Positions 34,859 through 47,333 of a stretch of DNA of 64,000 nucleotides are shown here, one piece after another (position 1 is the first letter of the stretch; each line of letters opens with the position of its first letter). The notes under the pieces were generated by a model. It ran no database searches. It saw nothing but the letters and a program-made list of their open reading frames with translations, and was not told where the DNA came from. The stretch spans positions 38,606,955-38,670,954 of the forward strand of contig CM067066.1 in the NCBI GenBank assembly GCA_033980235.1. Reading direction: 5' to 3'. Position numbers and translations under genes: made by a program. This DNA is from Diadema setosum (Eukaryota > Echinodermata > Echinoidea > Diadematoida > Diadematidae).

Positions 34859-36230
34859 GTGACATGATGATGTTTGAACATTTTTTTTTCTTAATCCGTT
34901 CATTCTTATAACTCGTCCTACTGGAGGGTAATGAATTTTGAATAAGACCGTGAAAGACTGAGAGAGAGAGGTGAGGCTTTGGACATATATTTTTTTTTGT
35001 CTTAGTATAGGGCAACGATACATAACATGATTTTATAACATATTTTACTTTTTTTTTATAGAATAAGGAAAGAACACTTCTCGCCTTCAGAAATCAGGGG
35101 AATGATATTACATTTACCATACTTTTTCAGTAAAAAGTCGAAAAAATGTGCATATTTCACTAAAAATGAAGTTTTGTGAAATTCTCTTCATGTTTTCTTT
35201 ATACATCTGTAGACATCTTACACTAATGTAGTCCTCTTATTCAGCTATGACGGCACACTGATTTAACCAAACTTTAATACTTCGTAACTTTTGAAGGGAT
35301 TGCCGACTTCCTTTTACTACACATTCACATCTCATTTACTACTAATATCTGTGCATTTATTCCATCCACATGCATGTTTGAGGTAAGTTCCGTTAATTCA
35401 TATCATCACATAAATTACTTCACATTGATTGTGTAAAAAAAAAAAGAATACAAGTACACAGTGGAAAGTTGTTATTGTTTTTATGTTTTGAAGACCTATT
35501 AAAGTTAGATACCCAATCAATCGATAACTGCTTTATTCGTGTTGTTCGTGACGATTCTCACAAAAAAAAAGTCAGATCAGTGAAGAAAAAGTTCGGCCAT
35601 GGAGAAATACTCATGGGCAAACGATTAGGTAATCTTGTTTCAAAAATGAATGGCGAGTGAAACATCTTGTTCAGGGATAAACACATTGGCCTGAATTCGA
35701 ACTGAGAACCTCCTTTGTGAATGTCTCAAACACTACTTCCTTAGTACTCCTTTCCCTTTGATATTCCAAGAAGCAAATTTCTCTTTCAAATGATCTCCTA
35801 AAACTCTAGTTCGTTCGTTGTATTATTTTACTTGATTATTTGTGGCTATCTTTTTTTTTCTTTGCTTGCTTGCTTGCTTGCTTGTTTGTATACTGATGGT
35901 CCAATAAAAAATTGGAGTATATTTTGTACTGCGAGTTAAAACTATGGTAGACATCGTAAATACGTTTTCTAATGAGACACGTATGGCATACATGGCCTCA
36001 TGACTTGCCATCATTGTTTTGATTACTAATGATATCTTAACTGACAACTAGTCTGCATACCAGACGGAGAGAGTACAGTAAAGCTCGCACGCTTATATAG
36101 ATATTTTTAAAAAATATTCAAAGCTTAGGCATCTTTTGCCAACAATAACGCACTAGACGCAGAACCCAAGTTTATGATTCTACAAAGGGATGGTCTGGAC
36201 TTATGGTAACATAATACATATAATATGAGT

Positions 36231-36318
<88 letters not shown>

Positions 36319-36350
36319 ATATATATATAATATATATATATATAATATAT
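36231..36350. repeat. (CA)n-(TA)n compound microsatellite
   Basis: About 14 bp of AC is followed by about 69 bp of AT and then by ATAATATAAT variants. Confidence 0.95.
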
Positions 36351-36724
36351 ACATACATATAAAAGATATATGTATATATATACTATATTATAAGTGTGCG
36401 AAATTGTTCAAATATGTATATACAAAAATTGTGTTAATGCTGAATGTATGAGCATATTATACATATTTTGAAGTATTCTCTTTCTTTTTGTATACACCTC
36501 ACCTGTATTAATCAGCACTCTATTCGCTGTGTAACGACGACCACACGTCACAAGGATCTTTAGCTTATACAGTCAATCGCTATTTTGTTTTTTGTTTTTT
36601 TTTTAATTGGACGCACAAATCCAAAGTGATTTTATTAACGGTTCCATGACATTTGCTCCTGTGACAATATTGTTCCCATGAAATATCTGCAAGCTAAGCC
36701 AATAAAAAAAAATCTACCTACAAT

Positions 36725-36744
36725 AACCCTAACCCTAATCCTAA
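36725..36744 (-). repeat. Short interstitial telomere-like repeat
   Basis: AACCCTAACCCTAATCCTAA contains two exact and one variant copy of CCCTAA, the complement of the TTAGGG metazoan telomere unit. A further ACCCTAACC lies at about 36783. It is too short to imply a chromosome fusion. Confidence 0.5.
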
Positions 36745-37435
36745 TTGATCACATCAAACTGTAGACCTAAAAATGTATCACAACCCTAACCTTATATCCT
36801 TGAACAGCCCCCACTATAAGCTTTACATGGAGCATAACAAAGAGACAGCGTGCAGAAAAATGCGAAGTTGTTTTGACGATTCACTTATTTGTTCATGCGG
36901 TACAGAGAAGTAAGTTATCAAAGTAAATCAGTGCTAAAAGGTCTTCCCAGGTCTAAACCGATGCAGTGAGCCGAGCTTGGCAGTGTATTGGAAATAAACG
37001 CGCACTTTGGTTTAATGATTAATAACTTCATGAAATATAATCTAGCACAGTGCATTCGAGATTATGTGTTGTCTATATTGTAGGTGTGAGGCAAGTGTTT
37101 GAACACGAGTATGTCTGATATTGTGTTTAGTTCCTTATTTTAGGAAGAACTTTATTTCTGTACTTTCTGCATGTAATACATGATGTGACAAGAAAATATT
37201 GTCATAAAAGGTCATTAAAGGTAATAAAGTACATACATGACAATAGATTATTGACTCAAAAGAAGAATATACTAATTGTGTGTATTTGTAAAAAATTTAT
37301 TGAATTGTGCTTCCATTATGGTAGAACATATAGATATAGGGATACATAACCGCTAGAAATTGAAAATGGCGGTCATGCTCTCCCTTGGAGAAATTATGTA
37401 ATTAGTATAATTTTGTGCATTTTCACACCTTTGCA

Positions 37436-37505
37436 CCTGAGGATTGAACCAAGCACCTCTCGTACAATATTGACTCATCCTGTCAACCACACGGCCTCAT
37501 CTCCT
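37436..37505 (-). repeat. tRNA-derived SINE or tRNA relic
   Basis: On the minus strand an A-box-like stretch (TGAGGCCGTGTGGTTGACAG, from 37499) and a B box GGTTCAATCC (37450-37441) lie at tRNA-like spacing. The acceptor ends do not pair, so it is not a working tRNA. A tRNA-derived SINE head is the best reading. The body would extend to lower coordinates through the AT-rich stretch 37300-37435. Confidence 0.5.
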
Positions 37506-38269
37506 CTCGTCTGTTCGTTTCGTTTTCTCCATCATACAGTTGAATAATGTGGGGAAAGTAAAACAAAACAAAACACGCACACGCACACCCGATCAATTCA
37601 CTTTCGTGGCGAAGATCCTCTCCAATATCTTCGCAGTTGCTCCGCGAGGGATTCCGTTGCAATCATAAGTCGGATGTCCTTTAATCTCAGTCACCCAACC
37701 AAACCAAGAAGATCTACATCGCTTGCACGTTGACGCCCGAAGGCACCTCGTCTATCCGATACGGAACCGGAAACCCGCCGTCGTCAAATCCACAAAAACA
37801 ATTCACAGTCTTCGGTTTTTCCCGCCAAATTTTTCTAACCTTTTGAGCCCCGGCCGTCTGCTCCCGTTTAGTGTTACAAACAGTTTACCACGCCGCGGCG
37901 GATGGAAAGCTCAGGCTGGTTAGTTTCACCGTGACAGGAATTCATCAGAGACTCACGGGAAAGAGAAATCAGTGGACGAACTTCAACCAATCTTTTCAAG
38001 CTTCTCCCTACACAGACTTTGCTAAAAGATATATTACTAAACAAAGAAATAAAATTACGATCATGAAAATATCTCATGATATCATTTTGAATTGTACACC
38101 TTATTTTCTTGTTTTGTCTTCATCTTTCTGTTCTTTCTCTTTTTACGTCTTCTGGCTTTTTCCGCTCTCTTTACCATTGTTCATTATCTAAATAAATATC
38201 TGTCATTGTCAATGTCATGATTGTTATTTACTGTTGTTGTTTTGTTGTGATTGTTTGGACCATTATCAT

Positions 38270-38350
38270 TTTCATCGTTTATTATTATCATCATTATCAT
38301 TACTACTATTGTAATCATCATTATTATTGTTATTATCATCATCACCATCA
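38270..38350. repeat. Imperfect (ATC/ATT)n array
   Basis: ATT and ATC repeats with ACT variants. Similar broken words continue to 38490. Confidence 0.85.
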
Positions 38351-39140
38351 TTATCATAAAAAACAAATCGTTGTCATAAGTATCATTATTACTTTCCTCG
38401 TCACGAACAACAACTACAACGCTACTATACTACTACCAATATTACTCATAACAAAATATTTTTGTCACTACTATCATCATCATTATCGTTGGCGTAAATC
38501 CGAGCGAGATAACATTTATTTTCATTTTTCTTAAAAGCAACTATAAGAGGGCCCTTTATAAGTCTTATGAGAGTTTCTGCAGTTGGTCCTACTGGAAGTA
38601 TTTCCTTTATTCAAGATCTTGTCACATTACATAATAGTACATGTATACTCCTACCTAGCCATCCAGAGAGATAAGTTGAAATATTTTCAGCTCTCATCCG
38701 TTGTCGATTTTCAGGCAGTTTACGTCACTCAGAGTTTTAGATATTACATAGCACCACATATTCGGGACTTCCTGAGTTTGCAATTTTCTACGATTTGAAA
38801 TGACGATTTGATAATCGTCCTCCAGCAATTACGAGAATCGTTGATACTTCTGACTTATTCTCATGTTTGCGACGAAAAAAAAAAAAAAAACTCTTCTAAG
38901 AAATAGTAGGCAGGATGATACCGTCGGCGTATATTGTGAAAACATTTTTTGAAGATTACCCATTTATACAGTACTGCGTATCGCCTATTTATTGATTCGA
39001 GTTAAAATGTATTCAAGAAACTTTAGCTTTACTCTTTTTAATTGTCAGCTGCTTTTATAATCAGATGATGTTCTTAATACCCCCTCACGCTTCTGTCTTG
39101 GCATCGAGAAAAAAAAACCAGAAACACAACAAAAAATAGA

Positions 39141-39319
39141 TCTGTCGTCTTTGGGACATGATACATATATGGTATAATTTTGAAATTGATAGGCAGAGGA
39201 CTTTCTGAGCTAACGTCTGCACAACTTTTGAGGAGAAATAAAGAAAGAAACAAAGAAAGAAGAATAAAGAATCAGTACAGATACAGAAGGTGATCCGAGA
39301 GGATACTCGGATCACCTAA
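39141..39319 (+). mobile_element. Hairpin-ended dispersed repeat, copy 2 (Helitron/Helentron-like)
   Basis: Second copy of the family at 31695-31868, same strand, 179 bp. It keeps the TCTGTCGTC start after an A, the GGACATGATACATATATGG block, the A/G-rich stretch with one extra 4-bp unit, the same 11-bp terminal hairpin and the CTAA end before T. The flanks share nothing more with copy 1: poly-A and CAGAAACACAAC on the left, AACCCAGTG on the right. That makes TCTG...CTAA the likely complete unit. It encodes nothing. Confidence 0.55.
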
Positions 39320-39751
39320 TAACCCAGTGTATCCGCTCAGATATCAAAGGTATGGATGGCATGGTATGCTATTCCGGCTGTAGTCGACTGCAAAGGTTAT
39401 TGTTCTCCCAAGGTGTGTCATATTGATATTCGAATAGAGGGTTTTTGTTATTTTTGTCGATCATGAAGAAAGAAGACACTTTAATAAAGTCCATCCTTGC
39501 GCGACATGGCGTGATTAGAGAATTCCTTTCCTTTTCTCAGGGACAGTCTTAATGGCGTCACATTTATTGTTGTTGTTTTCAGTTGAATGCATCACGCTCC
39601 CATCATGTACTTTTGTTGACAAATATGCCCCCTTTTCATGATGTGATGATAGCCATTCATTTTTTGACTGCTATTTCAGTTCTCTTGCAAGAGAAGAATA
39701 AGATCGTGCATCTCCTTTTTTATATAGAGGAATCAATGTTCAATGAGGAGT

Positions 39752-39800
39752 GTTTGTTTGTTTGTTTGTTGGTTGGTTGGTTGGTTGGTTGGTTGGTTGG
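39752..39800. repeat. (TTTG)n(TTGG)n tetranucleotide array
   Basis: About four TTTG units pass directly into about eight TTGG units. Confidence 0.95.
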
Positions 39801-40673
39801 TCGGCAGGTGTGGGTGTTTTTTTTTTTTTTTGTCTTTTGGCATCTCACAGTATGTATCACATGCAATGTCGGAACAGATTAACTCCTTCAGTCTCATGAG
39901 ATTCATCTTTATCTACAAAGTCAAGATGTTGGGATGGTAGACTTGAATGGGTTAAATATACCATGGCTATGTTCTGACATGGATAAGTCCCTAATCTATA
40001 AGTCCCTAACGTATATTCACCAATTCCTTGAATTATTCAATGGATTTCTGTATAACAATAGACATGGAATGTCTGATTTGTTTTCTGTTGTGAACAATGA
40101 AATGAAAAAAAAGTCCTATTAATTGCATCAAGGAAGTTTGATGAAATAAAAAAAAATGGAATAAAAAAGTTTGTGTGTAAGTTCGTGGATATAATTATGT
40201 ACATACACACCAAGTGATATATATTCATATATTCAATGAAATCAATAAAGATTACTGAGAGAAAAAGAAAATGTGTTAGTTCATTCAAAGCATCTTTTCA
40301 TACTTTGTTTCATACCTTGTTTTTCCTCTAAACTGATAGTCAATATCAATTTTGTTTTGTTAATGTTCATTCTGCGTGTATTATGTTATATGACACCGAT
40401 TTTTTTCTTCTCTCCTCCTTCTTGAACAAGCGCAGCACCATTTCCAAATCAACAGTCTGTTCAGTCTGAAAACCAAATGCTGTGTTCGAGTGAGCAATAC
40501 AGTGTTTGTTGTTTCTTTTTTCCTGACTCGACCATTGCTTAGATTTGTAAATTTAGGACTAATACTCAGTCACTGTTTCAAAGAAGAAGTTTCAGGTATA
40601 TAGTCTACCTGCCTCCAGTTCCTTACTGGAATTAATTTCTGCCACAGATTACATATCCGTTAACATGCTGGGT

Positions 40674-40745
40674 TAGTTTGTCTTGTGGTAAAAGCGCCTT
40701 TTCGATTTGTCCTTCGTAGGGTTGTAGGTTCGAGCCCCAACTATC
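40674..40745 (+). repeat. tRNA-derived SINE or tRNA relic
   Basis: TAGTTTGTCTTGTGGTAAAAGC resembles an A box region, and GGTTCGAGCCC at 40727-40737 is a perfect B box. The acceptor halves (GTTAGTT and AACTATC) pair imperfectly and the T stem has mismatches, so a functional tRNA is unlikely. A SINE head or decayed tRNA copy fits. Confidence 0.45.
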
Positions 40746-43119
40746 TTCAATTTGGCGCTTCATGTTTTCACGAAACCAGTGTCTCATTGATCTGTGCAGA
40801 GATATCTTTACAAGAATTTGTATTCATATTCACTACTTCCATAATGATTATCGCTATAGTGATCATTCCTCACAACTTTGGATAAACCTGTAATGCTTTT
40901 ACTTTGGTTCATTTCTCGTCCACTATAGATTCATTAGCCTGTAACCTTTTAATCTGCATACAGCTGTCCTCCTCACTTTCTTTGTTTATTCTCTTCAAAC
41001 TTTCAGTTGGTACACCCAGTGGTAACCTTTTCTCCTTCATCGTTTTTCCCGCCATCAAGACCACTTGCAATACACGCGGCACCCTATGCGGCGCCCTTCT
41101 ATCAATTATACTTCTTACCCCCCTTTTTTCGGGTGTAGTATTGTCGATAGAAGGGAAAAGGAAACGACAAGGCATGCAAAGACAACTGGGCGAGAATCGA
41201 ATTAAAAAAAGAAGCTGGGTTAACTCGCGGAGAAATCTGCAAGACAACACGCGAAATGTCGTCCACATCAAATGGAGTCCGGTTTTTGGTTTTTTTTTTC
41301 CTTCCCCGCGCATTCTCATACCTCCGCTGGGGACCCCGAAATGGTATCTCCCACGCCAACTGATTCGGGTTAGGCCCCGTATTCATTCGCTGCTACCTTT
41401 TCGTTAAGCCGGTGAGGATAATGAAATACGAAGAAAGGCGATCTTTTCAGATGAGGACACAAGAGAGAAAGAAAGAGAGGGGAAAAGAATTTAAGTGAGA
41501 GAGAGAAATTGACAGATTTTCTGTACTGTACACGTTTTATAGTATTACAATTGCATCGTTACTATTTTATAGATTTTTATATGTCACCATTTCTATCCTT
41601 ATGCTTGAAAGGGGTTATTATGAAACAGGTGATCCTCTTCCGTTATGCACAGGTGCCGAAATGAACAATGGAAGAAAGAATGGTAGTGGGCACTGAGACA
41701 GGGGTGTCGGAGTGAGTGATAGCAAACGAGAAACAAAGACAAAGAGACAAATGGTGACAATGTTTTTTTTTTATTGTTCCATATTCCACATTTCAACAAA
41801 GAAACCATAAGCATAACAATACAAAAGCATGGATGATATTGTAAGTACAACATCTAAGACAATTAAACATGTGAAATATGAGGAATCTACATAGAAGCAT
41901 TGCTTGTAGGGTGACAATGTGAATTTCGGTGATTTTTCATTTTATTGGGCGTTTGTTGTAAGTTTCTGATCATTTTACTTCATCTTGCTCTGCTGGTGTA
42001 CTTTTGATATGACATTGCTTTACGACTTTACTTTTTACTGTTTTTCCTACGATTATACTAATATGACTTATATTGATGCATAATTACAATTCATGTGATT
42101 ATGCCGACAACTAGTTCAATGTTGTTATATTCTATTGAAAATGGAATGAAGAAACAAAACTGGACTGAACTAGACAATATCCAAGGGTGTTAAGCACCAG
42201 GCTGTGAATTGGAGTCAGGACCTATGTTCGAAAAGTCCGGTCCACTATACAACAGCGCCAAAATATGACCATGTGTGCAGCGATTGTGTGGTAGATTGAG
42301 GACATTCGATGCCGTATACTGTACGTGGTTTAATCGAATCACCTCGGTCAGTCGTTGAATGCAATACAAACACACGAGCAAAAGTTAACCGAGATGGTTC
42401 TACTAACAGCTGATACATCCATATCTTCGTAAGATAAAGTGGTGCTCCCAAGATTTGACGTTGATCAAAGTTGTTTCCTGAAGGGGTTAGGTTTTTGTCT
42501 AGCTGGTTACACAATTCTCGGTAGAATTGCCTGAAAACGCACATAATCAGGAAAAGACATGAATCGAGGAAAAACTTTTACAGCTAATATTGTCACACTT
42601 TATTGTCTGACTGGTCTATGAATGATATTTTTGATTTCCGATTTTGTTATGAAGCTGTGACCCCTCGTTGGGCCGAACTGATTTGGAGATCACGTCAAAC
42701 GGACCTCGAAACGGTTTAAACCTGTAATAAAATTCCTCTCCAGCCACCTGTAATTGGCTTTTGTCGGTTTTGGCTCTCGTTGGCCACTTTACCATTAGCG
42801 TGCAGCGCCGGTTTGCCCTGGGAGACGACCGGGCATGCGTACGCATCAACTGTCGATGCTACTGGTGGTCCCAAGCGGCGCGTCCAACATCAACAGGTTG
42901 GTTTTTCTCCACCCATTCTGGGACATCAATTCCCAAATCAGGCATTCTTTTTTTTTTTATTTGTTTCCTGTTTTTCGCTCTCCCTCTCCCTTCCCTTCCC
43001 TCCCTGTTTCTCTCTCTCTGTCTCTTTTAATGTCTCTATTATCTCCATTTCCGTTCCACTTGTGTTTCTGTATTTTTGTGTGTTTGTGCGTGTGTGTGGT
43101 AGCTCCGTGTTTGTGATGC

Positions 43120-43340
43120 ACGTTCCAATCAATCCGGGCGAAATTATTCAGGCCCACTCACCCCTATTCCCGTTGACAAGCTGACAACGTGTCGTCAAGT
43201 CAAGTACTTACCCGGAAGTGGTGACATGCCATATCCGGTTCGGGTCATTTCCCCTGTGACCCCGATCACGTGTTATGATGAAGGGGACAGCCTAATATTG
43301 ATCCAATGACGCGTTTGGATAATGTGGTGCCTAACTCAGC
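43120..43340. promoter_or_regulatory. Candidate cis-regulatory block with ETS and E-box words
   Basis: Contains CCGGAAGTG (ETS-like, near 43211), CACGTG (perfect E-box, near 43268), CCAATGACGCG and two GATCGATCG-type words within 220 bp of non-repetitive sequence. No transcription start or open frame is evident. Confidence 0.2.
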
Positions 43341-44549
43341 GATCGATCGCTTTCGTTCATCAGATTTATTTTTTGTTTTCTTCGCCGCCTTAGTTTCCTC
43401 TATCTATTCTGATAATCATTCTCTTTCGCTAAAATCGCCAAAATAGGTCAAGAAGCTCCTTACATCTATACATCTTTAGTATCATAATATCCAACCACAT
43501 GATTACCTTTCGTGCATGGTGTCTTTTTTTTCCCTGGAACCAACATCATGGGAGGGGGGCATTGCGATTCGTGTTTTCACAGAATGCATTGGTGAATTGA
43601 GTCTTCCTTCATTGCGGTAAATGTAAATAGCGGCACATATCAATCGTCACAAATCGGTAAAATCGAACAGGTTTAAACATTACTTATGTGGCCCAGGTGC
43701 TGGGAATAGCGTTTACTGGCGGCAATCCCTATCATACATTTCCAGAAATTTCCACAAATTTAAAGTCACTTTTTTGAAATGCAGTAACGTCATCCAGTCA
43801 GAGCTGCAAAATTTTGCTTACATAGATTCGGAATCTTTCTCAGATGTAGACAACACTTTCTTTGTCCACGATTTAACAATATGTTTCTGATTGATTAATT
43901 ATAATATCGCGTAGACTGAGTTTTATTGATCCCATTTGATAAAGTGAAAAGGGTAACTCTGTATGGCGAATTTAAAAAGAATTCATATGACCAGGAGGAA
44001 ACACTTTAATTCACTTCATGATCATCATATCAAATCAAAATTACGAATTCCACTTTGTTTGGTGCTGGTGAATACTCTCGTTGTGATCCTTTAATTTGTT
44101 TGATACTATTTCAGAATCATGCTGTGTGATTTGTATCATATTATTTAGTTTGACAACATAAGATTTTGTCTATATTTGTATACGTGGATGCCCTGGAGGA
44201 ATTCTGCTATTGATAGTCCTTTTGTTCCTGTTGCTACTTGTTTTGTTGGCACTGGTTTGGGTTTTGTATGTTGTATGTGTGCTTTGCTGAATGATGGCCC
44301 ACAATACACATGAATGAAAAGATAATAAGTATACTTCTATACCACTGATCCTTGTTCGAAAATACTAATTCGATACTAGTTCGTCCTTAAAGCCCCGGCT
44401 TAATCAAAGCCCTCAGTTCTCCCGCAGGCTTAGTCGTTGCTTTTGTTGTTGTTTTTGTTGCTGTTTGTTGCTTTTTTTTTTCGTTGCTGTTGATGTTGAT
44501 GTTTTTGTTACTGTTGCTGTTAATGTCATGAATGTGGTTGTTTATGATG

Positions 44550-44600
44550 GTGATGATGATGATGTTGTTGTTGTTGTTGTGCTGGTGGTGGTGGTAGTCG
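44550..44600. repeat. (GAT)n(GTT)n(GGT)n array
   Basis: Short blocks of three related trinucleotides in sequence, explaining the D/V-rich frame. Confidence 0.85.
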
Positions 44601-44709
44601 TGCTATTCTTCGTCCTGTTGATGGAGATGTCTGTGCCCTTGTACGAAGTGAAGAATTCAAACATGATATATCACAATGGATGGTTTAGACTGAAGTGAAA
44701 GATTTACCA

Positions 44710-44765
44710 CCCCCCCCCCCCAAAGAAAAAAAAAAAGAAGAAGAAGAAGAAGAAGAAGAAGAAGA
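44710..44765. repeat. C12 run and (GAA)n
   Basis: C12 at 44710-44721, then an A-rich stretch, then about ten GAA units to 44765. Confidence 0.92.
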
Positions 44766-45949
44766 TCCCCAGACAAAGAGGCGCTTATATTTGCATGTGT
44801 TTGTAAACCGGTGCGTATCCGCTCGATGTAAAACAAGACTGTACTAGAAAAAAAAAAGTAAATAAAACAAAGACATAAGGGACGTGTATGTGAGTAAATT
44901 TGGCGGGAGAACGAGGCGAGTTGATGACGATGATGAGGAGGATGAATAGGGGAATAGGGGAAGAAAACAGAAACGAAACTCGGCGAAATTGAGAGAGGAA
45001 AAAATGCTGGCGCACTCTCACCCGCGCTATCTAATCTTGTCCCTGCGCAGTGTGACGTATCGATTTGGGATACACTTTCAGTAACGCGTTTTTAACGCGA
45101 ATTGAAGCGTCACTCAACGTTGGGCGTTCTGCCCATCTTTTATACTGCTACTAGGCACTGTTTCCATCGCTTATCTGCGACGTAGGTAATGCTTGCCTTA
45201 ACTGAAATTTGGTAGAGGGATTTGTGTCTGTATGAATAATATCTTCTTATTTGTTTTATATATGTGTGAATGTGTGTGTGCATGAGAGCAAGGGTTATGT
45301 AATGTATGATATGTGCATATGGAAGTGCATTAGTAAGTTTTTGGTAAACTCACTGTTGAATCTCTGTTGCTTTATAATTTGACACACACGCTTATCACAT
45401 GCTGATCACAATGACGGGGAGAATGGGCACGTGTGTGAACGCGGCCGTGACCATGAGAGCAGTGTGAACACGGCCACCGTCACTCCATTAGACCAATATT
45501 GGAGAAAGAGGAATAATACTTTTCCCTCTCCTTTTCACCCCTTGCTATCATCCCTCTCATTTCACCCACCCCTCCCTCTTCTTCCTTCCTCTCTCTCTCT
45601 CTCTCTCTTTCTTTCTCCCTCTCTCCACTTTCTCTTTATCTTTCTTTCTTCGTCTCTGTCTCGCTCTCTCCGCCTTTCAAGTTTCTATCATTTCATCCAA
45701 AAGTAATGTCCTGGCAACCACGACCACCAAAGCTGGGAAAAGAAATACGCCATCCTCATCCCTCAATTTGATTCTGGACACACACACATATCGATGTTTA
45801 CCTCGTCACACCGAGGGATAATTCTCGTCAGCCTCTCTCTTGGCGGGTCTTTTTAGGCGGGGATTGGATATCATGGGCTGACATGCAGTAAAGACATGCA
45901 CACGATCCCGAATATGGCGATTGTCTCAGCTGAGAAATTTGTCGGCTTT

Positions 45950-46093
45950 TTCTTCTTCTTCTTCTTCTTCTTCTTCTTCTTCTTCTTCTTCTTCTTCTTC
46001 TTCTTCTTCTTCTTCTTCTTCTTCTTCTTCTTCTTCTTCTTCTTCAATTCTTCTTCTACTTCATCATCAACTTCTTCTTCTTCTTCTTCTTCT
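45950..46093. repeat. (TTC)n microsatellite, 96 bp pure plus decayed tail
   Basis: Thirty-two uninterrupted TTC units (45950-46045), then a 48-bp imperfect extension with ACT and ATC variants. Poly-Phe and poly-Ser frames here are artefacts. Long GAA/TTC tracts are known to form triplex DNA. Confidence 0.97.
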
Positions 46094-46621
46094 GCTCTAT
46101 ATCATGTTGTTCTCGGCCTTAAAATCTAATTTTGCCACGAAGTCGTAAACAGCAAGTTTTCAAACTTTCGTTTTATCGTTGAACATTGCACCAAAGTTGA
46201 GATTTAGGCGACTCTTCAAGTGGGACGGATATATTCACTTATAGCCATTAGCTCTCTACAGTTCTGTTTGAAAGACTAACCAGCTGGCTCTGAGTTAGGC
46301 TCGATTGCTAGTCTATGACACTGTCTCGTAATCCCTTCCCCATCAGGTATGAATGCTTTAGCTTCTTTTGTTATTGTTCTTGTTGTTTGAGTCATTGAGT
46401 AGCATGATTTTAAAGTCTCTTTTTTTAACAATAATGGTAGATTCGAAGTGACCGGAAGGAGAGTGTTTGCCCGTGACGTATCTCATGACATCAGTGAAAC
46501 AAACCACCCAACAGCGAAAACGAGAATAGATACGTCTTTATGATTATTATTATGGCCACTTATAAATCGGGTTGCCAATTGAAGCGGCGTTTGATGGTCT
46601 TGTTCTTGAAGGGTTATAATT

Positions 46622-46624
<3 letters not shown>

Positions 46625-46699
<75 letters not shown>
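46625..46699. repeat. (TA)n microsatellite, 75 bp
   Basis: Uninterrupted alternating AT. Confidence 0.97.
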
Positions 46700-46702
<3 letters not shown>

Positions 46703-47302
46703 CATTTTATATCTATCTTATATACAATAATTTACCACTATTTCGCTGGGTGCATAACCCGGTGAAGTGGTCCCGCCTCACACCCAACTGGGCCCCATGG
46801 AAGACCGAATATTGGCTATCCAGCCATCAGCCATCTTCTCAGATGGAAATGAAACAAACAAACATATTCGAAAGACATGTCAGTTTCTTCAATTTGTTTT
46901 TTATATATCAAGGGTTGTATACAGTGTGCCCATCTTGTATCTGCAGACTTTAAACAAAATCACATATTGGTATTTCTTTAGAAATAACCTTTAACGAATT
47001 TTAAGCTCGACTTTTGTTGTGCCTGTGGAAAGACGCTTTAGAAGATGTAAATGGCAATGAATTCATCGAGCCTCGGCTGCTCTCACTTACTTTTCGATCT
47101 ATTATAGTTGCTCCATTTTCTTTATATATTTTTTTCTTAACAAATTTCTCTTTGATGAAATTCTCCCACGACAGACCGTCTTGGAATTGAATCCTTCATT
47201 TCTTCTAATCTGATCATGACCTCTTCTCCCGTCACATTTCCTGTACACGCCACATGTCTCCACCACCTACCTCTATCATTTTTTGTTTGTCTCCTCTTAG
47301 AT

Positions 47303-47333
47303 CCCACCCCCTCCTTCTCGAGGAGGGGGTGGG
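47303..47333. other. Perfect 13-bp inverted repeat
   Basis: CCCACCCCCTCCT (47303-47315) and AGGAGGGGGTGGG (47321-47333) pair perfectly across TCTCG. No T run follows and no gene ends here, so a terminator role is not supported. The G-rich arm could also form a G-quadruplex. Confidence 0.8.

Larger units (their letters stand above)
32592..36230. other. Gene-free DNA downstream of the retroelement relic
   Basis: Short (GTTGTTGTT) at 32599-32615, TA run at 32817-32831, GATA-type (AGATAGATAG) words at 33680-33745. 33960-34200 and 34330-34530 are GC-richer, with one open frame each and no recognised domain. No LTR-like terminal repeat was found after 32591. Confidence 0.5.
36351..39140. other. 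Gene-free DNA
   Basis: Apart from the telomere-like words, the tRNA-like relic and the ATT/ATC array, I see only AT-rich unique sequence. The GC-richer stretch 37600-37990 has overlapping open frames on both strands, none with a known motif. Confidence 0.5.
39320..45949. other. Gene-free DNA
   Basis: At 40900-41410 both strands are open for over 130 codons in overlapping frames, the longest non-repetitive open stretch, but neither product has a recognisable domain. CT-rich blocks occur at 42970-43030 and 45525-45690. 43780-43820 shares AACGTCATCCARTCA with 30887-30901 and may be a faint relative of the CG-rich repeat. Confidence 0.5.

Noticed and set aside
35690..35760. Further tRNA-like sequence on the minus strand
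   Set aside because: AGTTCGAATTC is a weak B box and no convincing A box precedes it.
40904..41407. Overlapping 167- and 136-codon frames on opposite strands
   Set aside because: Non-repetitive, but with no known motif, no start context and equal openness on both strands. Chance is the simpler reading, so neither is called a gene.
42616..42849. 77-codon minus-strand frame with mixed composition
   Set aside because: No recognised family and no splice or start signals strong enough to support it.
45896..46148. Poly-Phe and poly-Ser proteins
   Set aside because: Translations of the (TTC)n microsatellite.
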